The position numbers were made by a program, and so were the translations under genes. From Vibrio scophthalmi LMG 19158 (lineage in GTDB: Bacteria > Pseudomonadota > Gammaproteobacteria > Enterobacterales > Vibrionaceae): DNA of 64,000 bases. The DNA lies in contig NZ_AFWE01000175.1 in assembly GCF_000222585.1 (NCBI RefSeq), positions 37,055-101,054 of the forward strand, given 5' to 3'. Positions 7,923-17,910 of this stretch are shown here, one piece after another. How positions within the stretch are numbered: position 1 is the stretch's first letter; the number at the start of each line of letters is the position of its first letter. Under the pieces are notes generated by a model. That model made no database searches, was not told the DNA's origin, and saw only the letters and a program-made list of their open reading frames with translations.

Positions 7923-10001
7923 CTAAGCTTTGGCGTAAATGTCGCGCTCACCTAGCCAACGTTCGATGATCGCGCTGGCATTGTGTGGGTATTGGTCGTG
8001 AATATGACGTGCAATGCGCTGAACTTCGAGGATTAAGCGTTGATCACGCACTAAATCAGCGATCTTAAAGTCGGCCATACCAGTCTGTTTGGTGCCAAGC
8101 AGCTCGCCCGGACCTCGAATTTCCAAATCACGCTGTGCAATCACAAAGCCATCGTTACTTTCTCGCAGCACGCCTAAGCGCTTCTGAGCGGTTTTTGATA
8201 GTGGGGAGTGATACAGCAATACACAATGGCTTGCGACGGTTCCTCGGCCTACACGGCCGCGTAACTGGTGTAATTGTGCCAGACCTAAGCGCTCTGGGTT
8301 TTCAATGATCATCAAACTGGCGTTTGGCACGTCCACACCGACTTCAATCACGGTGGTGGCAACCAGAAGGTGCAACTCGTTATCTTTGAACGCCTTCATT
8401 ACAGCCTGTTTCTCTGCTGGCTTCATGCGGCCATGCACCAAACCAATTTTGACATCAGGTAGGATACGTTGCAGCTCTTCGGCGGTATCCGCTGCCGCTT
8501 GTGCTTCGAGTACTTCTGACTCATCAATCAAGGTACATACCCAATAAGCTTGTTTACCTTCGTTTAAGCAGGCATTACGTACGCGTTCGATGATGTCATC
8601 ACGTTTGGTATCAGGGATCACGACAGTTTGAATTGGGGTTCTGCCCGGTGGTAGTTCATCAATCACCGAGGTTTCTAGATCAGCATAGGCAGTCATCGCT
8701 AAAGTACGCGGAATTGGTGTCGCGGTCATGATCAACTGATGCGGGAAACTGCCTTGCTTTTCGCCTTTGGCGCGCAGCTCCAAACGCTGGTGGACACCAA
8801 AACGGTGCTGTTCATCAATAATAACTAAAGCCAGATTATGGAAAGCGACATGCTCTTGGAACAGAGCATGAGTACCAACCACCATTTGTGCCTCTCCACT
8901 GGCGATCGTAGCCAGTTGCGCCTCTTTGGCTTTGCCTTTGAGTTTACCAGCCAGCCAACCGACCTTGATGCCCATTGAGTCGAACCATTGAGCAAAGTTG
9001 ATCGCGTGTTGTTCGGCCAGTAGTTCAGTCGGAGCCATCAACGCCACTTGGTAGCCGTGTTCTATCGCACGCACCGCCGCTAATGCTGCGACTAAGGTTT
9101 TACCTGAGCCAACATCGCCTTGCACTAGGCGCATCATAGGATGTGGCTTTGCCAGATCTTGTTCAATTTCAGCCACCACTCGCGCTTGCGCATTGGTGGG
9201 CGAGAAGGGCAGTTGCGCTAACAATTGCTGTTTAAGTTGATTGACCGCAGGCAGCGCGAGCGCCACATCTTGTTGGCCTTTGCTACGCACGGCGAGCATC
9301 GAGAGATTTTGAGCCAGCAGCTCTTCCATGATCAAACGAATCTGCGCGGGATGTTTGCCTTCATCAAACTGCACCAAGTCGATATCTGGTGTTGGACGAT
9401 GAATGGTATGCAATGCGTGAGCAAGAGTGATTTGCTGTGGGTAGAGCCCATTGGGCAGTAGTTCTTGCACCGCGGCTTTGTCTAATAAAGCGAGCGCTTG
9501 ATCGGTTAAGTTCCGCAAGGTCAGTTGGCGTAGACCATCAGTGGTTGGATAGACGGGCGTTAAGCTTTGTTCGGTTTCTGCTGGCTGGTTGGGCGCGTAG
9601 AACTTGTAGTCGGGATGGATAATTTCCAAACCGTAGTTACCGCGTTTGATTTCGCCATAGGCGTGGACAATTTTGCCTTCCGTAAAATTGTTTTTCATGC
9701 CGGCGGTAAAGTTAAAAAACTTCAGTGCAACCGTGCCATTGCCATCACTGATTTTCACCGTCAGCATTTTGCGTTTACCAAACAGGGTATCAGCGCTCAT
9801 CACTTTACCTTGCACCGCTGCCCATAGGCCGGCATGCAGTTTGATCATTGGGTAAACGCGAGTGCGATCTTCGTAACGCAGTGGTAGGTGAAACAGCAGA
9901 TCTTGCACGCTGTTGAGGCCAACTTTTTCGAGCTTCTCGGCCACCTTGGCGCCAACACCCGTCAGGGAAGTAAGAGGAACAGCAGAAAGAAGTTGCGACA
10001 T
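7923..10001 (-). CDS. recG: ATP-dependent DNA helicase RecG
   Basis: RecG drives branch migration and regression of stalled forks. The N-terminal wedge domain (OB-fold, roughly residues 50-150) is followed by the helicase core. Walker A GDVGSGKT and the DEQH box in IIDEQHRFGV mark motifs I and II, and TATPIPRT is motif III. QLRGRVGRG near the C-terminus is motif VI, followed by the TRG region. At 692 residues it matches the family length (693 in E. coli). It is the last gene of gmk-rpoZ-spoT-trmH-recG, the E. coli order, although a large GAGAA-rich inverted repeat separates it from trmH. Confidence 0.97.
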   Translation of the reverse strand: MSQLLSAVPLTSLTGVGAKVAEKLEKVGLNSVQDLLFHLPLRYEDRTRVYPMIKLHAGLWAAVQGKVMSADTLFGKRKMLTVKISDGNGTVALKFFNFTAGMKNNFTEGKIVHAYGEIKRGNYGLEIIHPDYKFYAPNQPAETEQSLTPVYPTTDGLRQLTLRNLTDQALALLDKAAVQELLPNGLYPQQITLAHALHTIHRPTPDIDLVQFDEGKHPAQIRLIMEELLAQNLSMLAVRSKGQQDVALALPAVNQLKQQLLAQLPFSPTNAQARVVAEIEQDLAKPHPMMRLVQGDVGSGKTLVAALAAVRAIEHGYQVALMAPTELLAEQHAINFAQWFDSMGIKVGWLAGKLKGKAKEAQLATIASGEAQMVVGTHALFQEHVAFHNLALVIIDEQHRFGVHQRLELRAKGEKQGSFPHQLIMTATPIPRTLAMTAYADLETSVIDELPPGRTPIQTVVIPDTKRDDIIERVRNACLNEGKQAYWVCTLIDESEVLEAQAAADTAEELQRILPDVKIGLVHGRMKPAEKQAVMKAFKDNELHLLVATTVIEVGVDVPNASLMIIENPERLGLAQLHQLRGRVGRGTVASHCVLLYHSPLSKTAQKRLGVLRESNDGFVIAQRDLEIRGPGELLGTKQTGMADFKIADLVRDQRLILEVQRIARHIHDQYPHNASAIIERWLGERDIYAKA

Positions 10002-10085
10002 AACACAGGCTCGTTAACGAAGATAAAGCTAGTTAACCATTTGGCTGTGTTTTTGTACAGGGGAAAGTGAGTGCGCAAAAGCAGA

Positions 10086-10304
10086 GCTGAGAAGCGAGAG
10101 AAAAGCTAAGAGTTGAGAATTGAGAGAAGGGCTAAGAGTTGAGAAGCGGGAGAAAGGTAAAGAATCGAGAGGCGAGAAGGGGCTAGAAATTCCCAATTCT
10201 CGTAACGAAATGCTATCGCTTCTAAATCTATTTCTCGAATCGAAGCGCTCTCAATTCTCGCTCTTTCTCGATTCAGGCTTTTTCTCGCCTCTCGATTCTA
10301 GCTT
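10086..10304. repeat. Purine/pyrimidine-rich inverted repeat between recG and trmH
   Basis: The left part is built of GAGAA/GAGTTGAGAA-like words and the right part of their complements. A perfect 17-base pair of arms lies at 10162-10178 (GAATCGAGAGGCGAGAA) and 10282-10298. The unit AGAGTTGAGAA recurs in the left arm. It fills the trmH-recG gap and would form a long RNA hairpin in either direction. Confidence 0.8.
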
Positions 10305-10988
10305 CTATTTCTTCTGCATCTCTGCCCACCAATCGTCATCGGCGACGATTTGGCCTTCGTCATCCAATGGTGGGTAAGGCATCTTTTTACGCTTAGCGAC
10401 TTTGGCTAGAACGGGGTGGCCGCGTTCAAACAGAATGCGATTGATCACTTCTTCAGACAGCGGGCTGGTTTCGCGATCGTACATACCGGCCGCTTCACGT
10501 TGGCGCTGCGCTTCGTACATGATCACCGCACTGGCAACGGAAACGTTGAGCGATTGCACCATGCCCATCATCGGGATGATGATGTCTTGATCTGCTAACG
10601 CTTTCGCACGAGCAGATGCGCCGACTTTCTCGCTACCAAGAATAATGGCGGTTGGCTTGGTGTAATCAATCTGGCGAAAATCGACAGCCGTGTCCGACAA
10701 GTTGGTCACCAAAATCTGCATGCCTTGGGCTTTTAGCTCGCCAATAGCATCATCGATGGAGCTGTGCGTATCCACTTCGACCCAATTGCGCGCGCCAGCG
10801 GAGGTGTGCGTGAGGGTGCGCATTTTAGCTGGCCATACCGCATGGATTTTATGGATGCCTGTTGCGTCGGCGGTACGAATTACCGCAGAAACGTTATTTG
10901 GCTTATGCACTTCTTCTAAGCAGAAAGTTAGGTCGGTTTGGCGTGCTTTGAGCACTTGTTGGATACGGTTATATCGTTCTAAATTCAT
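10305..10988 (-). CDS. trmH: tRNA (guanosine(18)-2'-O)-methyltransferase TrmH
   Basis: TrmH methylates the ribose of G18 in the tRNA D-loop using S-adenosylmethionine. It is a SpoU-type (SPOUT knot) enzyme: NNVSAVIRTADATGI is motif 1 with the catalytic Arg, AIILGSEKVG is motif 2, and IPMMGMVQSLNVSVA is motif 3. At 227 residues it is the usual size. The gene follows spoT with a 66-base gap holding a terminator-like hairpin, so its expression may be reduced relative to spoT. Confidence 0.95.
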   Translation of the reverse strand: MNLERYNRIQQVLKARQTDLTFCLEEVHKPNNVSAVIRTADATGIHKIHAVWPAKMRTLTHTSAGARNWVEVDTHSSIDDAIGELKAQGMQILVTNLSDTAVDFRQIDYTKPTAIILGSEKVGASARAKALADQDIIIPMMGMVQSLNVSVASAVIMYEAQRQREAAGMYDRETSPLSEEVINRILFERGHPVLAKVAKRKKMPYPPLDDEGQIVADDDWWAEMQKK

Positions 10989-11000
10989 AATCTACGCACT

Positions 11001-11038
11001 AAAAATAAAAGCCCTTGAAATGGGGTAATTTCAAGGGC
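11001..11038 (-). terminator. Hairpin with U-tract between spoT and trmH
   Basis: Read on the minus strand, GCCCTTGAAAT pairs perfectly with ATTTCAAGGGC, followed by TTTTATTTTT. It looks like a Rho-independent terminator or attenuator just after the spoT stop. Confidence 0.8.
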
Positions 11039-11054
11039 CAGTAAAGATATTAAA

Positions 11055-13175
11055 TCAGTTCTTACGACGGCGAACTTTGAGAGTGTACGGCATCGATTTA
11101 ATCCGGCGCATAATGCCAGCCAAATGAACACGGTCTTTGGTGGTGAGTAGTACCGTAACGGTATACAAACGTCCATCACGCTCTTCTGTAGAAAGGCCGT
11201 GAATATTAGAACCGGTTTTTGAGATCACGTTGGTTAGCTCAGCCAAAGCGCCTTGACGGTTTTGTACGTCAACACGAAGTTCGGTGCTGAACTCTTGATC
11301 ATAATCGTCAGACCATTCAACCGCCATGTACTTATCTGGTTCACGTTGGTAACCACGTACATTTGGACAAGTCTCGCGGTGCACCACTAGGCCACGGCCT
11401 GGCGATACGTGAGCGATGATGTGGTCATCTGGAATTGGGTGACAACAGTTAGCGAAGGTGAGCAAAATGCCTTCTGAACCACGAATTGGCATTTTCTTCT
11501 TCGGTGTATCGCTGGTGGATTCGACTTCAGTCAGTTCGTCTGCATCGCCCAATAGGCGGCGAGCAACGACGATACTCATCAATTCACCCAAACCAATATC
11601 GGCCAGCAGATCTTGCACCGTATTGATCTTCAGCTCTTTCAGTACATGGTTGATATTTTCATCGCTGATGTCTGAGAGCGATAGTTCACCCAAAGCATGA
11701 TTGAGCAAGCGACGACCGAGAGTGATCGACTCTTCACGACGCATGGTTTTCAGCACTTGACGGATCTTAGTACGCGCACGTGAGGTGACGACATAGTTCA
11801 ACCAAGCGGCATTCGGGCGTGCGCCAGGGGCGGAAATAATCTCAATCGTTTGGCCGTTTTTCAGCGATTTGCTTAGTGGGTATGGATTGCGATCAACACG
11901 CGCACCCACACAGGTATTACCGACATCGGTATGCACCGCATAAGCAAAATCGACCGCGGTTGCGCCGACAGGCAATTCAACAATACGACCTTTTGGTGTG
12001 AAGACGTAAATCTCATCTGGGAATAGATCGGATTTTACGTTTTCAATAAATTCAAATGAGTTGCCAGCACTTTGCTGTAGCTCAAGTAGGCTTTGCATCC
12101 AGCGCTGAGCTTTGACTTGCGCTGTGGTGCCCGTGCGATCGCCATTGCCTTTATAAGACCAGTGCGCCGCAACACCTTTATCCGCCATTTGATCCATATC
12201 TTCAGTACGGATCTGCACTTCAACCGGTACGCCGTGAGGGCCGACCATTGAAGTATGAATAGATTGGTAGCCGTTGGCTTTTGGTACCGCGATGTAATCT
12301 TTAACACGTCCCGGACGTGGCTTGTAGAGGCTATGGACTTGGCCAAGTACGCGATAACAAGTATCGGCAGCATCAACAATCACACGGAAAGCGTAGATAT
12401 CCATGATGGTATGGAATCGCTGGTCCTTGGTTTTCATCTTGTTGTAGATGGAAAACAAGTTTTTTTCGCGGCCGACAACACGTGCAGTCAGGCCTACTTC
12501 TTCAAGGCGGCCTTCAATCTCGCTATGAATACGCTGGATCATCTCTTTACGATTACCGCGCGCCGATTTGACCACTTCTTTTAAAACACGATAACGATTT
12601 GGGTAGAGCGCTTCAAAGCCAAGCTCTTCCAATTCGGTTTTAATGTTGTGGATACCAAGGCGGTGGGCAAGAGGAGAGTAGATCTCAAGGGTTTCACGAG
12701 CGATGCGACGTTTTTTATCCGGGCGGAGAGCACCGAGCGTACGCATGTTGTGGGTTCGGTCAGCGAGTTTGATCAGAATAACGCGAATGTCTTGCACCAT
12801 GGCAAGGACCATTTTGCGAAAGTTTTCTGCTTGCGCTTCTTTGCGATCACGAAATTTAAGCTTATCCAGCTTAGAAACACCATCCACAAGTTCGGCAACG
12901 GTTGTGCCAAATTTTTCTTCTAGATCTTCTTTGGTGACATCACAATCTTCGATGACATCGTGAAGTAGAGCCGCTTGGAGCGTTTCAATATCAAGGCGCA
13001 TTTCGGCCAAGATGCGAGAAACCGCAACAGGGTGGATGATATAAGGCTCGCCGCTAGAGCGAGTTTGCCCTTCATGGGCATCTTTCGCTACCACATAAGA
13101 TTGACGCAGAGCCTCAATTTGAGGCTCTGTTAGATATTCTTGGGCAACGTCTTTGAGGCTATCGAATAGATACAA
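11055..13175 (-). CDS. spoT: Bifunctional (p)ppGpp synthetase/hydrolase SpoT
   Basis: SpoT breaks down and, under some stresses, makes (p)ppGpp. The N-terminal HD hydrolase domain shows HDVIED at residues 72-77 and LADRTHNMRT. The synthetase domain follows (about 200-340), then TGS (VFTPKGRIVELPVG), helical and zinc-finger regions, and a C-terminal ACT domain. At 706 residues it is the normal size. The start is TTG, kept because the sequence opens MYLF as in E. coli SpoT and no in-frame ATG lies nearby. It is 38 bases after rpoZ, within gmk-rpoZ-spoT. Confidence 0.96.
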   Translation of the reverse strand: MYLFDSLKDVAQEYLTEPQIEALRQSYVVAKDAHEGQTRSSGEPYIIHPVAVSRILAEMRLDIETLQAALLHDVIEDCDVTKEDLEEKFGTTVAELVDGVSKLDKLKFRDRKEAQAENFRKMVLAMVQDIRVILIKLADRTHNMRTLGALRPDKKRRIARETLEIYSPLAHRLGIHNIKTELEELGFEALYPNRYRVLKEVVKSARGNRKEMIQRIHSEIEGRLEEVGLTARVVGREKNLFSIYNKMKTKDQRFHTIMDIYAFRVIVDAADTCYRVLGQVHSLYKPRPGRVKDYIAVPKANGYQSIHTSMVGPHGVPVEVQIRTEDMDQMADKGVAAHWSYKGNGDRTGTTAQVKAQRWMQSLLELQQSAGNSFEFIENVKSDLFPDEIYVFTPKGRIVELPVGATAVDFAYAVHTDVGNTCVGARVDRNPYPLSKSLKNGQTIEIISAPGARPNAAWLNYVVTSRARTKIRQVLKTMRREESITLGRRLLNHALGELSLSDISDENINHVLKELKINTVQDLLADIGLGELMSIVVARRLLGDADELTEVESTSDTPKKKMPIRGSEGILLTFANCCHPIPDDHIIAHVSPGRGLVVHRETCPNVRGYQREPDKYMAVEWSDDYDQEFSTELRVDVQNRQGALAELTNVISKTGSNIHGLSTEERDGRLYTVTVLLTTKDRVHLAGIMRRIKSMPYTLKVRRRKN

Positions 13176-13212
13176 ACTTTAGGCCTAGGAAAGAGTTGTA
13201 GAGAAAGTCAGA

Positions 13213-13485
13213 TTAGCGAGTGTGAGCGATGCTGCTTACTGCTGCTAGTTCTGCTGCTTCTTGCTCTTGTTGCTCTTGACGCTCGCGTGCATCAAGGATG
13301 TCTTTAGTGATAAGACCTTCTTCGATTTCGCGTAGAGCGATAACCGTCGGTTTATCGTTCTCTTCTGGCACTAGTGAATCTTTCATGCCAGTTTGCATTT
13401 GACGAGCGCGGCGAGCCGCAATCAGTACTAGGTCGAAACGGTTGCCAACTTTTTCAACAGCGTCTTGAACAGTTACGCGTGCCAT
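13213..13485 (-). CDS. rpoZ: RNA polymerase omega subunit RpoZ
   Basis: Omega helps assemble RNA polymerase and forms part of a ppGpp site. The sequence starts [20 protein letters not shown] and has the conserved AARRARQMQ motif, with a Glu/Gln-rich tail. The length of 90 residues is normal. GGAG lies six bases before the ATG. It sits between gmk and spoT, as is usual in gamma-proteobacteria. Confidence 0.97.
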   Translation of the reverse strand: MARVTVQDAVEKVGNRFDLVLIAARRARQMQTGMKDSLVPEENDKPTVIALREIEEGLITKDILDARERQEQQEQEAAELAAVSSIAHTR

Positions 13486-13597
13486 GAGGACTCCAAATAG
13501 TTAACTAAAATTTTGAATGACGAGAAATTATACAGGCTTACGCGACTATATTCTAGCCACAGCGCTGTCTCATCTGTGAATGGCTTTTGGGAGACCC

Positions 13598-14320
<723 letters not shown>

Positions 14321-14523
14321 TCAGAAAAATGGAGGCGAAGAGTAGCACGATCACAAGGATCATAACAAGGAAAAGAAATGGCTTCACCGGTTAAAGCCAT
14401 GCAAAAATGGCCAGAAGAAGGATCTTCGCTTGATGGCCATCATTGGTGGCTAGGTAAAAGGAGTGCGTGGCGAATTGATATGTGTGTGGTTGATTAAAAA
14501 TAGTGTATGTAATGAAACAATCA

Positions 14524-14539
14524 AAGCAATCGTTTGCAT
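14524..14539. promoter_or_regulatory. PurR-like operator, distal
   Basis: AAGCAATCGTTTGCAT matches the PurR palindrome ACGCAAACGTTTGCGT at 13 of 16 positions. It lies 235 bases before the purine permease start in the 537-base gap between gmk and the permease. Apart from the two operators I see no gene in that gap. Confidence 0.65.
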
Positions 14540-14596
14540 TATTTCGCAATCACAAGTTAAAAAGCGTTGAACTTTTACTCTAAACCCTTACAATCC

Positions 14597-14612
14597 GCGC
14601 AAACGATTACGT
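14597..14612. promoter_or_regulatory. PurR-like operator, proximal
   Basis: GCGCAAACGATTACGT matches the PurR consensus at 13 of 16 positions. It is 73 bases from the distal site centre to centre, about seven helical turns, which suits cooperative repression of the permease gene. Confidence 0.65.
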
Positions 14613-14758
14613 GCTGTATATGTCTAGTGAATTGGACTGGACGTCTCTACCATCGAGCCTATCTCGGTGACTACAGTAAGTTGGCTTATTTTAGGCGAAC
14701 TTTCTCTATATCAGCATGTGTACCCATCTTCTATTTAATTAAGTTGTAAGGTTACATT

Positions 14759-16129
14759 GTGAGTGTCGAATCTACCCTCAAAGCCCTGAAATCTTCTGGC
14801 ATTCTAGAGTCGATCTTTAAGATCTCAGAACGAAAAACCACGGTTAGCACCGAGCTGTACGCTGGCTTTATTACCTTCTTGGCGATGAGCTACATTCTCG
14901 CGGTCAACCCAGCGATTTTGGGAGGTATTCCGGGGATGGATAAAGGCGCGGTGTTTACGGCGACGGCAATCTCAGCGGCGATTGCGACCTTGATTATGGG
15001 TATTTGGGGTAACTACCCAGTGATGCTGGCACCGGGCATGAGTATGAATGGCTTTTTCAAAGGCATGTTGCTCAGCGGTTCAGTGGCTGTGGTATGGCAC
15101 GAAGCACTATTCGGTATTTTCCTCTCTGGTGTGCTGTACCTGATTTTGTCGATGACCAATATTCGTAAGGCGATGATTGAATCATTGCCTGAAGATCTGA
15201 AACTGTCGATCACGGTATCCTTGGGTCTGTTTATTGCGTTTTTGGGTTTGAAAAATGCAGGCATCATCGTTTCTAACCCAATCATTCTGGTCAGCATGGG
15301 TGATATCGCTAATCCGCAGGTATTGATTGCCTACATCAGTATCTTTATCGCCCTCGGTTGTATGGTGCGTGATATTAAGTTAGCGACCTTTATCTCTTTT
15401 GTATCAGCCATCGTATTAACGGTCATCGCGGATGTCATGCTAGGCACCAACTACGCGCCAATTCCGGATCAAATCGTGTCAATGCCGCCGAGCATGGACA
15501 GCACTTTCGGTGCGATTTTCGATTTATCGGGTATTACCATGGATAAGTGGTTTGATTTACTGTTTATCGTGGTGATCTTCCTAATTGTCGATTTCTTTGA
15601 TGGCCTTAGCACCATCATTGGCGTAGGCCGTGATGCCGGTATTATTGATGAAGATGGCAAAGTGCCAAACGCTCGTTCTGCGCTGGTTGCCGATGCGGGC
15701 GGTACCGTAATTGGCTCTATTCTTGGCACGACCTCTATCACGGCATTCTCTGAGTCAGGTATTGCTTCTTCGCAAGGCGCGAAGACCGGTTTAGCTGCAG
15801 TATTGGTGGCGGGCATGTTCATGCTGTCGCTATTCCTTTACCCGCTGTTCTCGATCTTCTCTGCAGCGATGGTGGCCCCTGCGATGGTTGTGGTTGGGAT
15901 CTACATGATTGGTCGTTTAGGCCAAATCAACTGGGATCAGAAAGAGTCACGCATTTCAGCTTTCTTTACCATCATGTTTACCGTGTTGAGTTTCTCGCCA
16001 GCGAACGGGATGGCGATGGGCTTTATTAGCTACTGTTTCGCCATGGTTGTGGCTGGCCGAGCGAAAGAAGTACACCCAGCAATTTATGTGTTGTCGTTGG
16101 TGTTCCTTGCGTACTTAGTGTTGTTGTAA
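14759..16129 (+). CDS. NCS2-family purine (adenine/guanine/hypoxanthine) permease
   Basis: This inner-membrane proton-coupled nucleobase importer belongs to the AzgA/PbuG-like branch of NCS2. The 456-residue protein is strongly hydrophobic with about 12-14 predicted membrane segments. It has the signature LAPGMSMNGFF near residue 85 and the motif TTSITAFSESGIA near 327-339, which forms the substrate site in this branch. The start is GTG with AAGG upstream. Two PurR-like operators lie upstream, supporting purine as substrate. The exact base cannot be told; GhxP- and AdeP-type proteins both fit. Confidence 0.9.
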   Translation: MSVESTLKALKSSGILESIFKISERKTTVSTELYAGFITFLAMSYILAVNPAILGGIPGMDKGAVFTATAISAAIATLIMGIWGNYPVMLAPGMSMNGFFKGMLLSGSVAVVWHEALFGIFLSGVLYLILSMTNIRKAMIESLPEDLKLSITVSLGLFIAFLGLKNAGIIVSNPIILVSMGDIANPQVLIAYISIFIALGCMVRDIKLATFISFVSAIVLTVIADVMLGTNYAPIPDQIVSMPPSMDSTFGAIFDLSGITMDKWFDLLFIVVIFLIVDFFDGLSTIIGVGRDAGIIDEDGKVPNARSALVADAGGTVIGSILGTTSITAFSESGIASSQGAKTGLAAVLVAGMFMLSLFLYPLFSIFSAAMVAPAMVVVGIYMIGRLGQINWDQKESRISAFFTIMFTVLSFSPANGMAMGFISYCFAMVVAGRAKEVHPAIYVLSLVFLAYLVLL

Positions 16130-16167
16130 CCCGAACAGCCGCTATTGGTATTAAAACTGCAAAATAA

Positions 16168-16192
16168 ATGGCCTTGCGCTTTGCAAGGCCAT
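16168..16192 (+). terminator. Hairpin after the purine permease
   Basis: The perfect ten-base stem ATGGCCTTGC/GCAAGGCCAT is followed by a poor T-tract (CCCTCTTT), so termination may be partial. Confidence 0.6.
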
Positions 16193-16255
16193 CCCTCTTT
16201 CATAAAGCCGTGATAAAATTAACCATTAGATGTTAATTATTGATGAGCTTGAACC

Positions 16256-16681
16256 ATGCCTTCTAATCTTCCTAAGTCGTTCAGTCGACCGTTTTTAAAA
16301 GTATTCCATATTTTGGAAGCGATACTCTTGGTCGCGATTACGCTAGCCACCTTATTCGCGATGGTGGAAGAGTTTGTGCATGTTTTTGTCGAAAGACGCG
16401 TGCAGTTAACCGATATCTTGTTGATGTTTATCTATCTTGAAGTCTTGGCGATGGTGCAGCAGTTTGTGATGAACGGTAAGATCCCGGTGCGCTACCCAAT
16501 CTATATCGCCATGATGGCGATTGCTCGTTATATCACTCTGGGGATGAAAGAGCTCGATGCCACCTTGATTGTATGGCTATCACTGGCAGCCTTTATTCTT
16601 GCCGCCGCGACCTTATTGATCCGTGTTGGTCACCACTATTGGCCATACATCGACGGACGTACCACCGAAAAAGACGAATAG
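16256..16681 (+). CDS. psiE: Phosphate-starvation-inducible membrane protein PsiE
   Basis: PsiE is a small inner-membrane protein of unknown biochemical role, named for induction by phosphate starvation in E. coli. It is 141 residues with four hydrophobic segments (about 18-40, 54-72, 80-97 and 104-122), ending in a charged tail. The conserved LTDILLMFIYLEVLAMV and RYPIYIAMMAIARYI segments identify the family. I did not find a clear Pho box in the short upstream gap. It forms a single-gene unit between the permease and pdxY. Confidence 0.9.
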   Translation: MPSNLPKSFSRPFLKVFHILEAILLVAITLATLFAMVEEFVHVFVERRVQLTDILLMFIYLEVLAMVQQFVMNGKIPVRYPIYIAMMAIARYITLGMKELDATLIVWLSLAAFILAAATLLIRVGHHYWPYIDGRTTEKDE

Positions 16682-16699
16682 TCGAACATGGTCGCTTAG

Positions 16700-16723
16700 A
16701 GCCTCGCAATTGCGGGGCTTTTT
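16700..16723 (+). terminator. Rho-independent terminator after psiE
   Basis: AGCCTCGCAATTGCGGGGCT folds into an eight-base stem with one G-T mismatch and is followed by T4. Confidence 0.85.
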
Positions 16724-16960
16724 AGTGAGTGAGTTAGAGTTATTGATGAATTAATCAGAATAGTTGCGGTAACGCAGACACTAAGCGATGACGTCATCGA
16801 ATTTTTGGTTCAAACTAATCACTCACATTTAATTTTGTTACCCGCACGCATTTGCAGATAAGACGGGTATATCGTTGATACGCATTTAAAACACAACGTG
16901 AGTCGTCTGTACTCTAGATAGTCAGTGTTAGGAGCGTTAAAGCTCGCTTTTGAGGTAGTT

Positions 16961-17824
16961 ATGCAAGGTATTCTTTCCATCCAGTCTCATGTTGTTTATG
17001 GCTGTGCCGGCAACAGTTCAGCGGTATTCCCACTGCAACGTTTGGGGCATATCGTGTGGCCGATTCACACCGTGCAATTCTCTAACCATACCCAATACAC
17101 CCAAGGTTGGACGGGTAAGGTGATGCAGCAAGGTGATATCACGGCATTGGCCGATGGTTTAATCAATATCGATGCCGCGCGTAAAGTAAAAGCAGTGATC
17201 TCTGGTTACATGGGCAGCGGCGTGCAAGCCGATGAAATTTTGGCAACCGTTGAGCGCGTTAAGCAGCACAACCCACAAGCGCTTTACGTGTGCGATCCTG
17301 TGATGGGTGATCCGGAGAAAGGTTGTATTGTCAGCCCTGAAGTGACTGAAGCCTTATGTGAACGAGTCATGAAAAAAGCTGACATCATTGTGCCAAACCA
17401 ATTTGAATTAGCGCGTTTTACCGGCATTGAAATTCATGATTTGGACAGTGCGATTGAAGCGTGTCAGCTTGCGCTAACCATGGGGCCAAAGATTGTCTTG
17501 GTTAAACATCTACACTGCGCTTCTAAACAAGATTTCACCATGCTGATGGCGTGTGATGAAGGACTCTTCTTGGTTACACGTCCACTATTGGATTTTGTGC
17601 GCCAGCCTGTGGGCGTGGGTGATTTGATTACTTCTATCTTTACCGGTCACTATCTGAACAACAATGATCCAATCTTATCGTTTGAGCTGTGCAATACAGC
17701 TGTGTACAGCGTGCTAAAAGAGACTGCAGAACGTAATGAGTGGGAATTGCAGATTGTTCCTGTGCAAGATGCGGTTGCCAGCACTGACGAACCGGCGTTT
17801 AAAGCACAAAAGATTGAGCGTTAG
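16961..17824 (+). CDS. pdxY: Pyridoxal kinase PdxY
   Basis: PdxY phosphorylates pyridoxal to PLP in the vitamin B6 salvage path. It is a ribokinase-like fold: SIQSHVVYGCAGNSSAVFPL at the N-terminus is the family signature, YVCDPVMGD holds the metal and substrate region, and the C-terminal GVGDLITSIFTGHYL carries the anion hole and catalytic Asp. The ATG at 16961 has GAGG upstream and gives 287 residues, the family length; a GTG at 16925 would add 12 unsupported residues. The 243-base upstream gap holds the psiE terminator and otherwise nothing I can name. Confidence 0.95.
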   Translation: MQGILSIQSHVVYGCAGNSSAVFPLQRLGHIVWPIHTVQFSNHTQYTQGWTGKVMQQGDITALADGLINIDAARKVKAVISGYMGSGVQADEILATVERVKQHNPQALYVCDPVMGDPEKGCIVSPEVTEALCERVMKKADIIVPNQFELARFTGIEIHDLDSAIEACQLALTMGPKIVLVKHLHCASKQDFTMLMACDEGLFLVTRPLLDFVRQPVGVGDLITSIFTGHYLNNNDPILSFELCNTAVYSVLKETAERNEWELQIVPVQDAVASTDEPAFKAQKIER

Positions 17825-17844
17825 ATTCTAGCGTGCCTAAAATT

Positions 17845-17886
17845 AAAAAGCCCTGCACCGTTGCTTAAAACAGTTCAGGGCTTTTT
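17845..17886. terminator. Bidirectional terminator between pdxY and yicC
   Basis: AAAAGCCCTG pairs with CAGGGCTTTT, with T or A runs on either side, so it can end transcripts from both convergent genes. Confidence 0.85.
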
Positions 17887-17910
17887 GTTCTCTGGAATAT
17901 CGTAATACGA

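Noticed and set aside
10120-10377. 85-codon Arg/Glu- and Ser/Phe-rich frame
   Set aside because: It is a by-product of the GAGAA repeat and runs antisense into trmH.
14567-14749. 60-codon frame before the purine permease
   Set aside because: It overlaps the proximal PurR-like box and has no ribosome site; it looks accidental.
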